NCBI GenBank assembly: GCA_945907755.1
Contig: CAMDTN010000018.1
Coordinates: 1 to 48,109 of the forward strand
Length of the DNA: 48,109 nt
Source of the DNA: Singulisphaera sp. GP187
GTDB taxonomy: Bacteria > Planctomycetota > GCA-002687715
Direction of reading: 5' to 3'
Position numbers and translations under genes: made by a program. Shown piece after piece: positions 7,243 through 14,767 of this stretch. The notes under the pieces are model-generated. The model searched no databases and was not told where the DNA came from. It worked only from the letters and a program-made list of their open reading frames with translations. The first letter of the stretch is position 1; every line of letters starts with the position of its first letter.

Positions 7243-7995
7243 TCATGAGAGCGAACCACTGTAGGGTGTCCAGAGAAACCGTGGGGCGGGAGACCAGGCA
7301 ACAAATCGTGCGGTCGGTGCGGTGCCCGGAAGGTGCGCCGGTGGCCAAGGCACATACTGGCATGGGTCAGCGTCGTTTTCGGCACAAGCTGGTTCAGCGA
7401 TGGACGGGAATTGATGGGATTCAGTCACAGAGACTTGATAGAGCAAGTCTGAAAGATTGCGGCTGGTGGTGATGGTGAAGGTAACGGTGCCGATGCTGCC
7501 CAGGGTGTCATCGAAGCCGACCACGGAGCTGTGGCAATCCTGAACGGTGTCCACGATGCTCGCGCTCACTGTCGTCGTGCGCTGCGCTCCCGGCGCAAGA
7601 TCTAAGGGCGGCAAGTACAGCACATAGGGCGCATCGTTGAGGCCCACAACGAGTGCACCGTCTGCATCCACGAAGGCACCTGCGAGGCCGCCGACTGCGC
7701 CGCAAGACCAATTGACTCTGGGGGCCGCGATAGCAAATGTATGCGGTCGGCAGCGGGTATTGCAGTGCAGCAGATAGGTGTCTTGGTCTTCAAGGGCAAT
7801 GCCGAGCGGAATGGGCTCTGGGATCTGCAGATTCGTTTTGTTGTAGGCGGCGCCAAAGTTGTAACCCATTTTTGGCGTTGCGCTGAATGCAGGGTATGCG
7901 TGCGGCACATAGGTGAGCGTGCATTGCGCGCAACTGGCACCCGCTGCCAGCGCCACAAACCAGAGCACCACAAGAACCGTCAGTGATCGTTTCAT
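7243..7995 (-). pseudogene. Secreted hypothetical protein truncated by IS insertion
   Basis: ATG 7995 begins a clear signal peptide (MKRSLTVLVVLWFVALAAGA, with SCAQ following), so the mature protein is exported. About 215 residues of beta-rich sequence with several Cys follow (for example HCNTRCRPH and DPCQYVPWPP). The reading frame crosses the IS end at about 7292, and its last 16 or so codons and stop are IS sequence, so the native C-terminus has been lost. An in-frame ATG at 8028 exists upstream but gives a worse signal peptide. No family is recognised. If the two IS copies moved as one unit, the missing 3' part should lie just left of copy 1, outside this window. Confidence 0.6.
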
Positions 7996-8249
7996 GATCT
8001 GTTGCCCAAATATCGGGACGCGCGTCATGATCTGCCCCACACCTTCGGGCGGTCCTGTCGTGACCCGATGCTGGGCAACCTACAGTTCTGCAACTAGTAG
8101 TCAAACGAGTTTTCGGAGGCACGAGGCGCCTTGGTCATGAGCGCACCATCACGGCCATGCGCGGCTGCCGGTTTCCGCCTTGCATTTGGCGCTGTTCATG
8201 GCAATTGCGCTTCCACCAGTGCTGAAGCTTCCGCCGAAGTCCGCGGGCC
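7996..8249. other. Intergenic segment
   Basis: About 250 bp separate the truncated secreted gene from the deoxyhypusine-synthase-like gene; both are on the minus strand. I see no small gene and no clear terminator. It presumably holds the promoter of the truncated gene. Confidence 0.4.
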
Positions 8250-9344
8250 TCAGGAATCGGCGGGCAGAGCGGCATCCAGCAGCGCTTCGGCATCGGCGAG
8301 GCGGTCGTAGATGCGCAGCGGAGCGCGGCGCAAGGTGGCTTCACTAAGCAAGCTGTGCACCAAGAACGGCAGCGCCACGGTGACATCGGTGCGCAGATAA
8401 ACGCTGGTGCTCTGCACGCATTCCGCAGAGGTCTTGCCCCAGGTGTGGCCCTCCCCTGCGGTGCACGACGACAGCGCCCCGTTGTCCACGACATCCACGC
8501 ACACTTGCACATCAATGTCGAAGCCTCGCGCTGACACGCCGAGGATCTGGTCCAGCAGCGGCTCGCCTTGCAAGGTGTAGTTCTTGGGCACGCCGCCACC
8601 AAAAATCCAAATGGCGCAATCCTTTTCGCGGCTCTGGCGGCACCAATGCTGCAGGGCGCCCATCTGATAAACATCGCGGCCTACATCGATGCGCAAACGG
8701 AAGGCGGGGTCGCGCCGTTGCAAACGCACCATGTTCAAGAAGATGCTGCCGTCTTGCACTGCGCCCGAAAAAATGGGCACGCCATTGCGGAAGCACGCGC
8801 CCAGCACCGTTGGATACGGGTTGCCCACTTCGTCTTCCAGTGCGGCCACCTGCCGTCCGAGTTCATAGTGAAACTCGGGCGTTGTCATGTCGCGCTGAAA
8901 CTCGGGGCGCTGCACGATGCGCGCGAAGAATCTGTCGGTTTCCAGCAGCGTCTCTTCGTCGAAACCCAAGTCGTAGATGCGGATGACTCGCTCTTCGCGC
9001 AACGCGATGTCGCCCGCGTTGGGGTCGATCTCGTGGATTACATAGCCCAGCAAGCGGTGAACATCGTGGTAGACATTCGCGCCCGTGGTGGTGAGGCAAG
9101 AGATGGCGCCGCATTCGATCAGCGGCACGATGCAACTGGTGCCCAATCCCGCAGGCGTCATGGCGCCGGACAGCGTTGCGAATACTGCGCAGTCATCTTC
9201 CAGCGATTTTTTCAGCAGCCGGTCGGCCTCGCGCATGCCGCGGCCAGCAAACGCTGGGAAGCGCGTTGATAGCAACTCGGAAAGCAATTCGCCCCCGGTG
9301 ATGGGCTGGGGCGCCACGGGACGCACGGATTCGTCGGCTGTCAT
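8250..9344 (-). CDS. Deoxyhypusine synthase family protein
   Basis: The product is 364 aa, the normal size for the deoxyhypusine synthase/homospermidine synthase fold. NAD-site motifs are visible: TTTGANVYHD (residues 85-94) and FGGGVPKNYTLQ (248-259). The C-terminal block EGHTWGK contains the Lys (K304) expected to form the imine intermediate with the aminobutyl group of spermidine. Archaeal and eukaryotic enzymes modify eIF5A. Most bacteria lack that substrate, and bacterial relatives are thought to act on polyamines or have unknown targets, so the substrate here is open. The enzyme should be cytoplasmic. The next gene is divergent, starting 85 nt away. Confidence 0.85.
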   Translation of the reverse strand: MTADESVRPVAPQPITGGELLSELLSTRFPAFAGRGMREADRLLKKSLEDDCAVFATLSGAMTPAGLGTSCIVPLIECGAISCLTTTGANVYHDVHRLLGYVIHEIDPNAGDIALREERVIRIYDLGFDEETLLETDRFFARIVQRPEFQRDMTTPEFHYELGRQVAALEDEVGNPYPTVLGACFRNGVPIFSGAVQDGSIFLNMVRLQRRDPAFRLRIDVGRDVYQMGALQHWCRQSREKDCAIWIFGGGVPKNYTLQGEPLLDQILGVSARGFDIDVQVCVDVVDNGALSSCTAGEGHTWGKTSAECVQSTSVYLRTDVTVALPFLVHSLLSEATLRRAPLRIYDRLADAEALLDAALPADS

Positions 9345-9428
9345 ACGCGCAGATTATCCACCGCCCGCAAGCGCGGCAATGCGCACGGCGCTTGCGGCCT
9401 TGCACCACCTCGCGCACCATGCCCGCGC

Positions 9429-10115
9429 GTGAGCCGTCACCCCCGTTGCACCCTGCTTCTCGATGCCGATGACACTCTCTGGGAAAACCACGCCTACTTC
9501 TTGAAGGTTTACGACGACTGGCTGGACATGATGATGGCGCGGGGCCAGCAGCGCGATGCTTCCCGCACAGCTTTTCGCATCGAAGAGGATGCGCGCACCC
9601 GGCGCTACGGCTACGGCTCGCGCAATTTCGCCGAAAGTTTATGCGCCGCCTGCGAGCGCTTGGAAGGCACCTTGGATGCGAGCTTGGCCACAGAAGTGCG
9701 CGCGATGGGCGAATGGATTCACGAGCACCCCATCGAACTGAAATCTGCTGTGCGCAGCACGCTGGAAGATTTGGCTTCACGGCATCGCTTGATGCTGGTG
9801 ACCAAAGGGCACTCGCTGGAGCAAAGCGCGAAGATTGCGCGCAGCGGTGTGGCGCACTTGTTCCCCGAGTGCGAAATCATGCACGAGAAAGACCCGGCCA
9901 GCTACGCCGAACTCGTGCAGCGCCACGGCTTCGATGACGCCAACACTTGGATGGTGGGTAACTCGCCCAAGTCCGACATCATCGCCGCTGCCGCTGCTGG
10001 CCTGAAGACGGTGCACATCCCGCACCACACCACTTGGGAGTTAGAGCACCGCGAAGGCCCATGCCAACCGGACTTGCTCCTCGCCACCTTCTCCGAACTC
10101 ACCCTTCATTTTTGA
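9429..10115 (+). CDS. HAD-family hydrolase
   Basis: The product is 228 aa and begins with GTG 9429. Motif I is LLLDADDTLW, with nucleophile D12 and acid/base D14. Motif II is the Thr in MLVTKG, motif III a Lys in HEKDP, and motif IV GNSPKSDI. These are the four classic motifs of the haloacid dehalogenase superfamily, with a helical cap between I and II typical of subclass IA phosphatases. The protein should be a cytoplasmic, Mg-dependent phosphatase; the substrate cannot be read from the sequence. It converges with the ComF-like gene, with stops 12 nt apart. Confidence 0.85.
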   Translation: MSRHPRCTLLLDADDTLWENHAYFLKVYDDWLDMMMARGQQRDASRTAFRIEEDARTRRYGYGSRNFAESLCAACERLEGTLDASLATEVRAMGEWIHEHPIELKSAVRSTLEDLASRHRLMLVTKGHSLEQSAKIARSGVAHLFPECEIMHEKDPASYAELVQRHGFDDANTWMVGNSPKSDIIAAAAAGLKTVHIPHHTTWELEHREGPCQPDLLLATFSELTLHF

Positions 10116-10127
10116 AGGCAGCGCACA

Positions 10128-10787
10128 TCAGCGCGCAGGTTCTAAGGCCAGCGCAAGGGTCAGTGGCAGCACGCGGCGCGCACCGGCGGATAGCAATGCG
10201 TTGGTGGCGGCGTGCAAGGTGGAACCGGTGGTGACCACATCGTCGAGCAGTAGCACCGCTGCGCCGTGACAGGGGCGCGCGCGAAAACTGTCGGCGACAT
10301 TTTTGTGACGCTCGGCGGCGGTGAGGCCAGCTTGTGCCGGGCGATGGCGGCGCCGCAATAGATGCGGCGCCCATTGCAGACCTAATTGCTGTTGCAAAGG
10401 CCGCGCCAACAAGGCCGCCTGATTGAAGCCGCGCTCGCGTTGGCGCCGCCACGACAACGGCATGGGCACCAGCGTGTCGCACCACGCAATGCTGGCTTGG
10501 TCAGGAAATGCTTGGGCCAGAAGAGTTCCAAGCGCCCGCGCCGGATAGGGGTCTGGTGCGTATTTCAGACGCACTACAGCGCTGCGCAGCGGCCCGTCGT
10601 AGACAAAGGCGGCGCGCACGGTGTTCAACAGTGGCGGTGCGGCGCTCAGCGGAGCGCGGACCAAGGCGGCGGCGCAGGCGTCGCAGAATGTTGCTGCTTG
10701 TAACGGTGCTCGGCACGCTGGGCATTCATCGGGAAAGACGAAGCGGCCAACAGCTTCGATGCAAAGTCGTAATGTGCGCACACCCAC
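10128..10787 (-). CDS. ComF-like phosphoribosyltransferase
   Basis: The product is about 219 aa. The N-terminus has two Cys pairs (C22, C25, C35, C38: ECPACRAP and FCDAC), the zinc-binding segment of ComF proteins. The C-terminal half is a type I phosphoribosyltransferase domain with the PRPP loop LLLDDVVTTGSTL. ComF is linked to DNA uptake in naturally competent bacteria, with an ATP-dependent or priming role in the cytoplasm; in other bacteria its role is less clear. The start is GTG 10787 (a later GTG at 10781 is possible). It overlaps a strong hairpin at 10783-10803, which would hide the ribosome binding site. Confidence 0.8.
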   Translation of the reverse strand: MGVRTLRLCIEAVGRFVFPDECPACRAPLQAATFCDACAAALVRAPLSAAPPLLNTVRAAFVYDGPLRSAVVRLKYAPDPYPARALGTLLAQAFPDQASIAWCDTLVPMPLSWRRQRERGFNQAALLARPLQQQLGLQWAPHLLRRRHRPAQAGLTAAERHKNVADSFRARPCHGAAVLLLDDVVTTGSTLHAATNALLSAGARRVLPLTLALALEPAR

Positions 10788-10803
10788 CCCCCATCGGGGT
10801 GGG
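10783..10803 (-). promoter_or_regulatory. Hairpin over the comF-like start
   Basis: CCCACCCC (10783-10790) and GGGGTGGG (10796-10803) form a perfect 8-bp stem with a 5-nt loop. On the minus strand the stem contains the first codons and the region where a ribosome binding site would be. It may limit translation initiation. It is not a standard terminator because no T run follows on either strand. Confidence 0.45.
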
Positions 10804-10843
10804 AGTGGATTCTTCGCGCAGGCACCTACAGCCGCGTAGGAAC

Positions 10844-11404
10844 TCAGCGACCTCTTAAGCGCGCAGGCTCGTCGCTGCGCGGCAGGTTCAAGCGCTGCCG
10901 CAGCTTCACGATGTAGCTTTCCACCGTGTCATCTGCACTGCGCGCAACGCCCAAGAGCGTGCCCACTTCGATGGCCAACGCCACATTGGATTCCAGCGGC
11001 AAGCGATTTTCCGTCACTACCTCGAACACCATGCGCTGAAAGTAGCCACGGCCATACACGCGCGAGCCCCAGTGCAGAATCAAGCCCAACAGCGCGCCAA
11101 AGGCCAGCAAGATGCCGCCCAAACTGAACGCGTCACACCCCAACAGCAGCACATAGTCGGCGCGCATGTCTGAGTTGCGCGAGAACACCAAAGCCAACAG
11201 CGCCACCACATTGCAACCAAACCCGACGAACAAGTTGGTGCGCTTCAGCACCGCAGCACGCACTTCGCGCAGATGTTCGGTGGCCACGCCGAAGGCCTCT
11301 TCCAAGATGTGCTTCGGACGCTTCACCTGCACCGCAGCGCAGATAAAAAAAGTGCCCACGATGCCGAGCGCGAGCGAAAGAAATTCGAGGTCCATCTGGC
11401 CCAT
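10844..11404 (-). CDS. Hypothetical membrane protein
   Basis: The product is 186 aa. Three hydrophobic segments are visible: about residues 8-26 (LSLALGIVGTFFICAAVQV), 58-74 (LFVGFGCNVVALLALVF) and 85-112 (a Leu/Gly-rich stretch including LGGILLAFGALLGLIL). A cytoplasmic-looking C-terminal tail follows, with helix-forming sequence (YIVKLRQRLNLPRSDEPARL). No known family is recognised. It is transcribed away from gatC, with about 97 nt between the starts that must hold both promoters. An in-frame ATG at 11395 is an alternative start. Confidence 0.55.
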   Translation of the reverse strand: MGQMDLEFLSLALGIVGTFFICAAVQVKRPKHILEEAFGVATEHLREVRAAVLKRTNLFVGFGCNVVALLALVFSRNSDMRADYVLLLGCDAFSLGGILLAFGALLGLILHWGSRVYGRGYFQRMVFEVVTENRLPLESNVALAIEVGTLLGVARSADDTVESYIVKLRQRLNLPRSDEPARLRGR

Positions 11405-11501
11405 GGCGGCAGTCTACGCGCAGATCGTCGCGGGGCCGAGAGCCCATGCTTTGCCTCGATTCCTCGTGAGGGCTATCCTGCGCCCATTGGAGCGCTCCCC
11501 C

Positions 11502-11792
11502 ATGGTGGACCCTGAACTCGTCAAGCATGTAGCCCTGTTGGCGCGGCTGGAAATGCCGCCAGATCGTCTGATTCCTCTCACGAAGGAACTGGCCGCCATC
11601 ATCCAATATGTGGAGCAACTGAAAGACCTTGATGTCAGCAAGGTCGCGCCTCTCACCCACGCCAGCGCTTCCCACGACATTCTGCGCGACGACACGCCTC
11701 AGGAGCCTTTGTCGCGCGAAGCCGCTATGGCCAACGCCCCGCGCACGGAAGGCCCCTACTACTTGGTCCCTCGCGTCATCGGAGAAGCCTGA
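11502..11792 (+). CDS. gatC: Asp-tRNA(Asn)/Glu-tRNA(Gln) amidotransferase subunit C
   Basis: The product is 96 aa, the usual GatC length. It begins MVDPELVKHVALLARLEMPP and has the conserved FxxIIxYVEQLxxLD-like region (AAIIQYVEQLKDLDVSKVAP), followed by LRDDTPQEPLSREAAMANAP and a Pro/Tyr-rich C-terminus (YYLVPRVI). GatC wraps round GatA and stabilises the GatCAB complex, which amidates misacylated Glu-tRNA(Gln) and/or Asp-tRNA(Asn). The frame is open further upstream, but the homology begins at ATG 11502. The stop overlaps the gatA start by one base, so the genes are translationally coupled. Confidence 0.95.
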   Translation: MVDPELVKHVALLARLEMPPDRLIPLTKELAAIIQYVEQLKDLDVSKVAPLTHASASHDILRDDTPQEPLSREAAMANAPRTEGPYYLVPRVIGEA

Positions 11793-13267
11793 TGTCGCAG
11801 TTCATCAGCGCCAGCGCCATGGCCGAAGGCGTGCTGACTGGAGGCGTCGCGCCGGGCCACTTTGCGCGGCAGGCATGCCAGCGCCTTGAAACCACAGGAC
11901 GCGAATTGGGTGCAGTGCTGGATGTGAACCGCACGCGCATGGAAGCGCGCGTAGCTGCCTTGGAAAAGCGTTTGGCGCAAGGCGAGCGTCCGTCTTTGGC
12001 CGGCGTGCCCGTAGGCATCAAAGACAACATTTGCACTTTGCAGGAGCGCACCAGTTGCGGCTCGAAGATTCTTGAGAATTACTGCGCGCCCTACGACGCC
12101 ACCGTCATCGAACGCTTGGAAGCTGCTGGAGCCATTCCGGTGGGCAAGCTGAACATGGACGAGTTCGCGATGGGGTCGTCCACCGAGAACAGCGCCTTCG
12201 GTGTGTGCCGCAATCCGTGGGATTTGCAGCGCACTCCGGGTGGCAGCTCGGGCGGGGCCGCGGCCGCTGTGGCCGCAGGCTGCGTGCCCGTCGCTCTTGG
12301 CAGCGACACAGGCGGGTCTATCCGCCAGCCCGCGGCCTTCACCGGCACCGTTGGGCTGAAGCCCACCTACGGGCGCGTTTCGCGCTACGGCTTGGTGGCC
12401 TTCGGTTCGTCCCTCGACCAGATTGGGCCGTTGGCGCGTACGGTGGAAGACGCCGCCCGCGTTTATGCCGCCATCGCTGGCCGCGATGACCGCGACGCCA
12501 CTTCGCAAGCCGCCGCAGTGGAAGACCCGTTGGCGCAGTTGGAAGCCGGAGTGCGCGGCGTGCGCATCGGAGTGCCCAAGGAATACTTGAGCGACGCCAT
12601 CGATGGGCGCATTCGCGAGCGTGTGCAGGAAACCATCCGCCGTCTCGCCGCAGAGGGCGCGATTCTGGTCGATGTCTCGCTGCCGCACACGCCCTACGCG
12701 ATCCCCACTTATTACATCGTGGCCACTGCGGAAGCCTCCAGCAATCTCGCGCGCCACGACGGCATGCATCAAGGCGTGCGCGCTGCTGGATCCACCGATT
12801 TGCTCTCGTGCTACTTGAAGAACCGCGGCCAAGGCTTGGGCCCTGAAGTGCAGCGGCGCATCCTGCTGGGCACTTTCTGTTTGTCGTCGGGTTATTACGA
12901 CGCCTACTACGACCGCGCCATGCGTGTGCGCACTTTGCTGGCGCAAGACTTCGAGCAAGCCTTCGCGCGCTGCGATGTGGTCATTGGCGCCACCACCCCC
13001 ACTCCGGCATTCCGCTTGGGCGAAAAAACTGCGGATCCGCTGCAGATGTACCTCGCCGACATCCTCACCGCGTCGGCCAACCTTGCAGGAATCCCAGCGC
13101 TGGTGGTGCCCGCTGGCACCATCGATGAAGGTGGCACGGCCCTACCCGTGGGCGTGCAATTGATGGGCCCCGCGTTGAGTGAAGCACTGTTGTTGCGCGT
13201 AGGCCGCAGCGTCGAACGCGTTTGGGATGGCCCGCTGCCCATCGCCCCGCACGGAGTCCGCTCATGA
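11792..13267 (+). CDS. gatA: Glutamyl/aspartyl-tRNA amidotransferase subunit A
   Basis: The product is 491 aa, full length for GatA. The amidase-signature catalytic triad is present: K77 in VGIKDN, cis-Ser S152 in GGSSGG and nucleophile S176 in GSDTGGSIRQPA. GatA releases ammonia from glutamine, which travels to GatB for transamidation of the misacylated tRNA. The start overlaps the gatC stop and the end overlaps the gatB start by 4 nt (ATGA). The gene order C-A-B is the common bacterial one. Use of GatCAB implies that the organism lacks GlnRS and/or AsnRS, or uses the indirect route for at least one of the two tRNAs. Confidence 0.97.
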   Translation: MSQFISASAMAEGVLTGGVAPGHFARQACQRLETTGRELGAVLDVNRTRMEARVAALEKRLAQGERPSLAGVPVGIKDNICTLQERTSCGSKILENYCAPYDATVIERLEAAGAIPVGKLNMDEFAMGSSTENSAFGVCRNPWDLQRTPGGSSGGAAAAVAAGCVPVALGSDTGGSIRQPAAFTGTVGLKPTYGRVSRYGLVAFGSSLDQIGPLARTVEDAARVYAAIAGRDDRDATSQAAAVEDPLAQLEAGVRGVRIGVPKEYLSDAIDGRIRERVQETIRRLAAEGAILVDVSLPHTPYAIPTYYIVATAEASSNLARHDGMHQGVRAAGSTDLLSCYLKNRGQGLGPEVQRRILLGTFCLSSGYYDAYYDRAMRVRTLLAQDFEQAFARCDVVIGATTPTPAFRLGEKTADPLQMYLADILTASANLAGIPALVVPAGTIDEGGTALPVGVQLMGPALSEALLLRVGRSVERVWDGPLPIAPHGVRS

Positions 13268-14697
13268 CCACTTTGCCTTACGAAATCGTGGTGGGCTTGG
13301 AAGTGCACACGCAATTGAAGACGCGCACCAAGATGTTTTGCTCGTGCCCCAATCGCTACGGCGCCGAACCAAACACGCTCACTTGCCCGGTGTGCACGGG
13401 GCAGCCCGGCGCGCTGCCTGTGGCGAATCGCCAGGCTTTCACACTCGCCATGCGCGTGGGACTGGCATTGAATGCGCAGATCGCGCGCGCCACAAAGTTC
13501 GACCGCAAAAACTATTTCTATCCCGACTTGCCCAAGGGCTATCAGATCTCGCAATTCGATCAGCCGATCACGGCGGACGGTTTTTTGGCCCTCGCATCCG
13601 GCAAGAAGATTGGCATCGTGCGCGCTCACTTGGAAGAAGACGCGGGCAAGAGCAGCCACATGGAATCGGGTGCGGGCTCTCTGGTGGATTTGAACCGCTG
13701 CGGCGTGCCGCTGTTGGAAATCGTCAGCGCTCCGGACCTGCGTTCCAGCGCTGAAGCCATCGAATACTTGGATTCGCTGAAGCTGTTGCTGCGCCACATG
13801 GAAGCCTCGGATTGCGACATGGAGAAGGGCTCGTTGCGCTGCGATGTGAATGTGTCCATCCGTCCGCATGGCGCCACCGAATATGGCCAGCGCGTCGAAA
13901 TCAAGAACTTGAACAGCTTCCGCTCGGTGGGCCGCGCCATCGAAGCCGAAGCGGCGCGGCACCATGCGCTGCAATTGAGCGGCGGAACGGTGGAAGGTGA
14001 AACGCGCTTGTGGGACGACGAGAAAGCCGTCACCCGCTTGATGCGCAAGAAGGAAGCGTCGCAGGACTATCGCTATTTCCCAGACCCAGATTTGCCGCCG
14101 CACCACATCAGCGAAGAGTGGATCGACGATGTGCGCAACACTTTGCCCGAGCTGCCCGTTGCGCGCCACGCGCGTTATCGCCGCGACTTCGGCCTCAACG
14201 ACTACGACGCCACGCTGTTAGTGCACGACAAGCAAGTGGCCATGTACTTCGAGGACTGCGCCGCGCTGAGCGGCGACGCCAAAGCCGCCGCCAACTGGAT
14301 TGGTGCAGAACTTTTCGGCTGGATGAACGAGACCAAGCAAAGCGTTGAAGCATCAGGCATCACCCCGGCGCGCTTGGCCGCGTTGATCAAACTGCAAAAG
14401 GACGGGACGCTGAATGTGCCTTCGGCACGCAAGCTCTTCGCCGCCATGATTGGCAACGCGGACGACCCAGCAGCCCTCGTGGTTTCGTTATCCCTCGGTC
14501 AAGTCAATGACCGCGGTGCGATCTTGGAAATCGTGCGCAAAGCGCTGCTTGCGAACCCGAAAGCTGTCGAGGATTTGCGTGCCGGCAAGCAAAAAGCCGC
14601 AGGCGCCATTGTGGGCTTCGTAATGAAGGAATCGCAAGGCCGCGCCAATCCAGCAATGGTCAACGAGCTCATCGCAGAATTGTTGCCGACTCTGTAA
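13264..14697 (+). CDS. gatB: Aspartyl/glutamyl-tRNA amidotransferase subunit B
   Basis: The product is 477 aa. The start ATG 13264 overlaps the gatA stop and is followed directly by the GatB signature YEIVVGLEVHTQLKT; the open frame upstream of it lies within gatA. Four zinc-binding cysteines (C26, C28, C41, C44: FCSCPNR and LTCPVC) are present. The central kinase-like domain carries KNYFYPDLPKGYQISQF, and the C-terminal YqeY/tail domain binds tRNA. GatB phosphorylates the misacylated Glu or Asp and transfers ammonia to it. Nothing is missing. Confidence 0.97.
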   Translation: MTTLPYEIVVGLEVHTQLKTRTKMFCSCPNRYGAEPNTLTCPVCTGQPGALPVANRQAFTLAMRVGLALNAQIARATKFDRKNYFYPDLPKGYQISQFDQPITADGFLALASGKKIGIVRAHLEEDAGKSSHMESGAGSLVDLNRCGVPLLEIVSAPDLRSSAEAIEYLDSLKLLLRHMEASDCDMEKGSLRCDVNVSIRPHGATEYGQRVEIKNLNSFRSVGRAIEAEAARHHALQLSGGTVEGETRLWDDEKAVTRLMRKKEASQDYRYFPDPDLPPHHISEEWIDDVRNTLPELPVARHARYRRDFGLNDYDATLLVHDKQVAMYFEDCAALSGDAKAAANWIGAELFGWMNETKQSVEASGITPARLAALIKLQKDGTLNVPSARKLFAAMIGNADDPAALVVSLSLGQVNDRGAILEIVRKALLANPKAVEDLRAGKQKAAGAIVGFVMKESQGRANPAMVNELIAELLPTL

Positions 14698-14767
14698 CTT
14701 CGCAACAGCAACGACCCCACCGTGTGCGATACAGTCCAAGAATGCGCTGCGGCGCACAGAGGTCTGC

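Larger units (their letters stand above)
6486..7292 (-). mobile_element. IS3-family element copy 2, truncated
   Basis: The right end matches copy 1 and lies at about 7292, reading inward CCCGCCCCACGGTTTCTCTG. The element runs leftwards through OrfA and the first part of OrfB and stops at the end of the other IS at about 6486. The remaining half of OrfB and the distal terminal repeat are missing on the other side of that element, so this copy is a truncated relic. Confidence 0.8.

Noticed and set aside
8135-8674. 179-codon minus-strand open frame overlapping the deoxyhypusine-synthase-like gene
   Set aside because: It is another frame of the same strand, Cys/Arg/Ser-rich, with no start signal; the deoxyhypusine-synthase frame has family motifs.
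11759-12958. 399-codon open frame antisense to gatA
   Set aside because: It is a GC-rich shadow frame: the sense strand encodes an intact GatA with its catalytic triad, and the antisense product is Ala/Arg/His-rich without recognisable domains or a ribosome site.
12907-14169. 420-codon open frame antisense to gatA/gatB
   Set aside because: Same reason: the sense strand is the conserved GatB with its four zinc Cys, and the antisense frame has no family resemblance.
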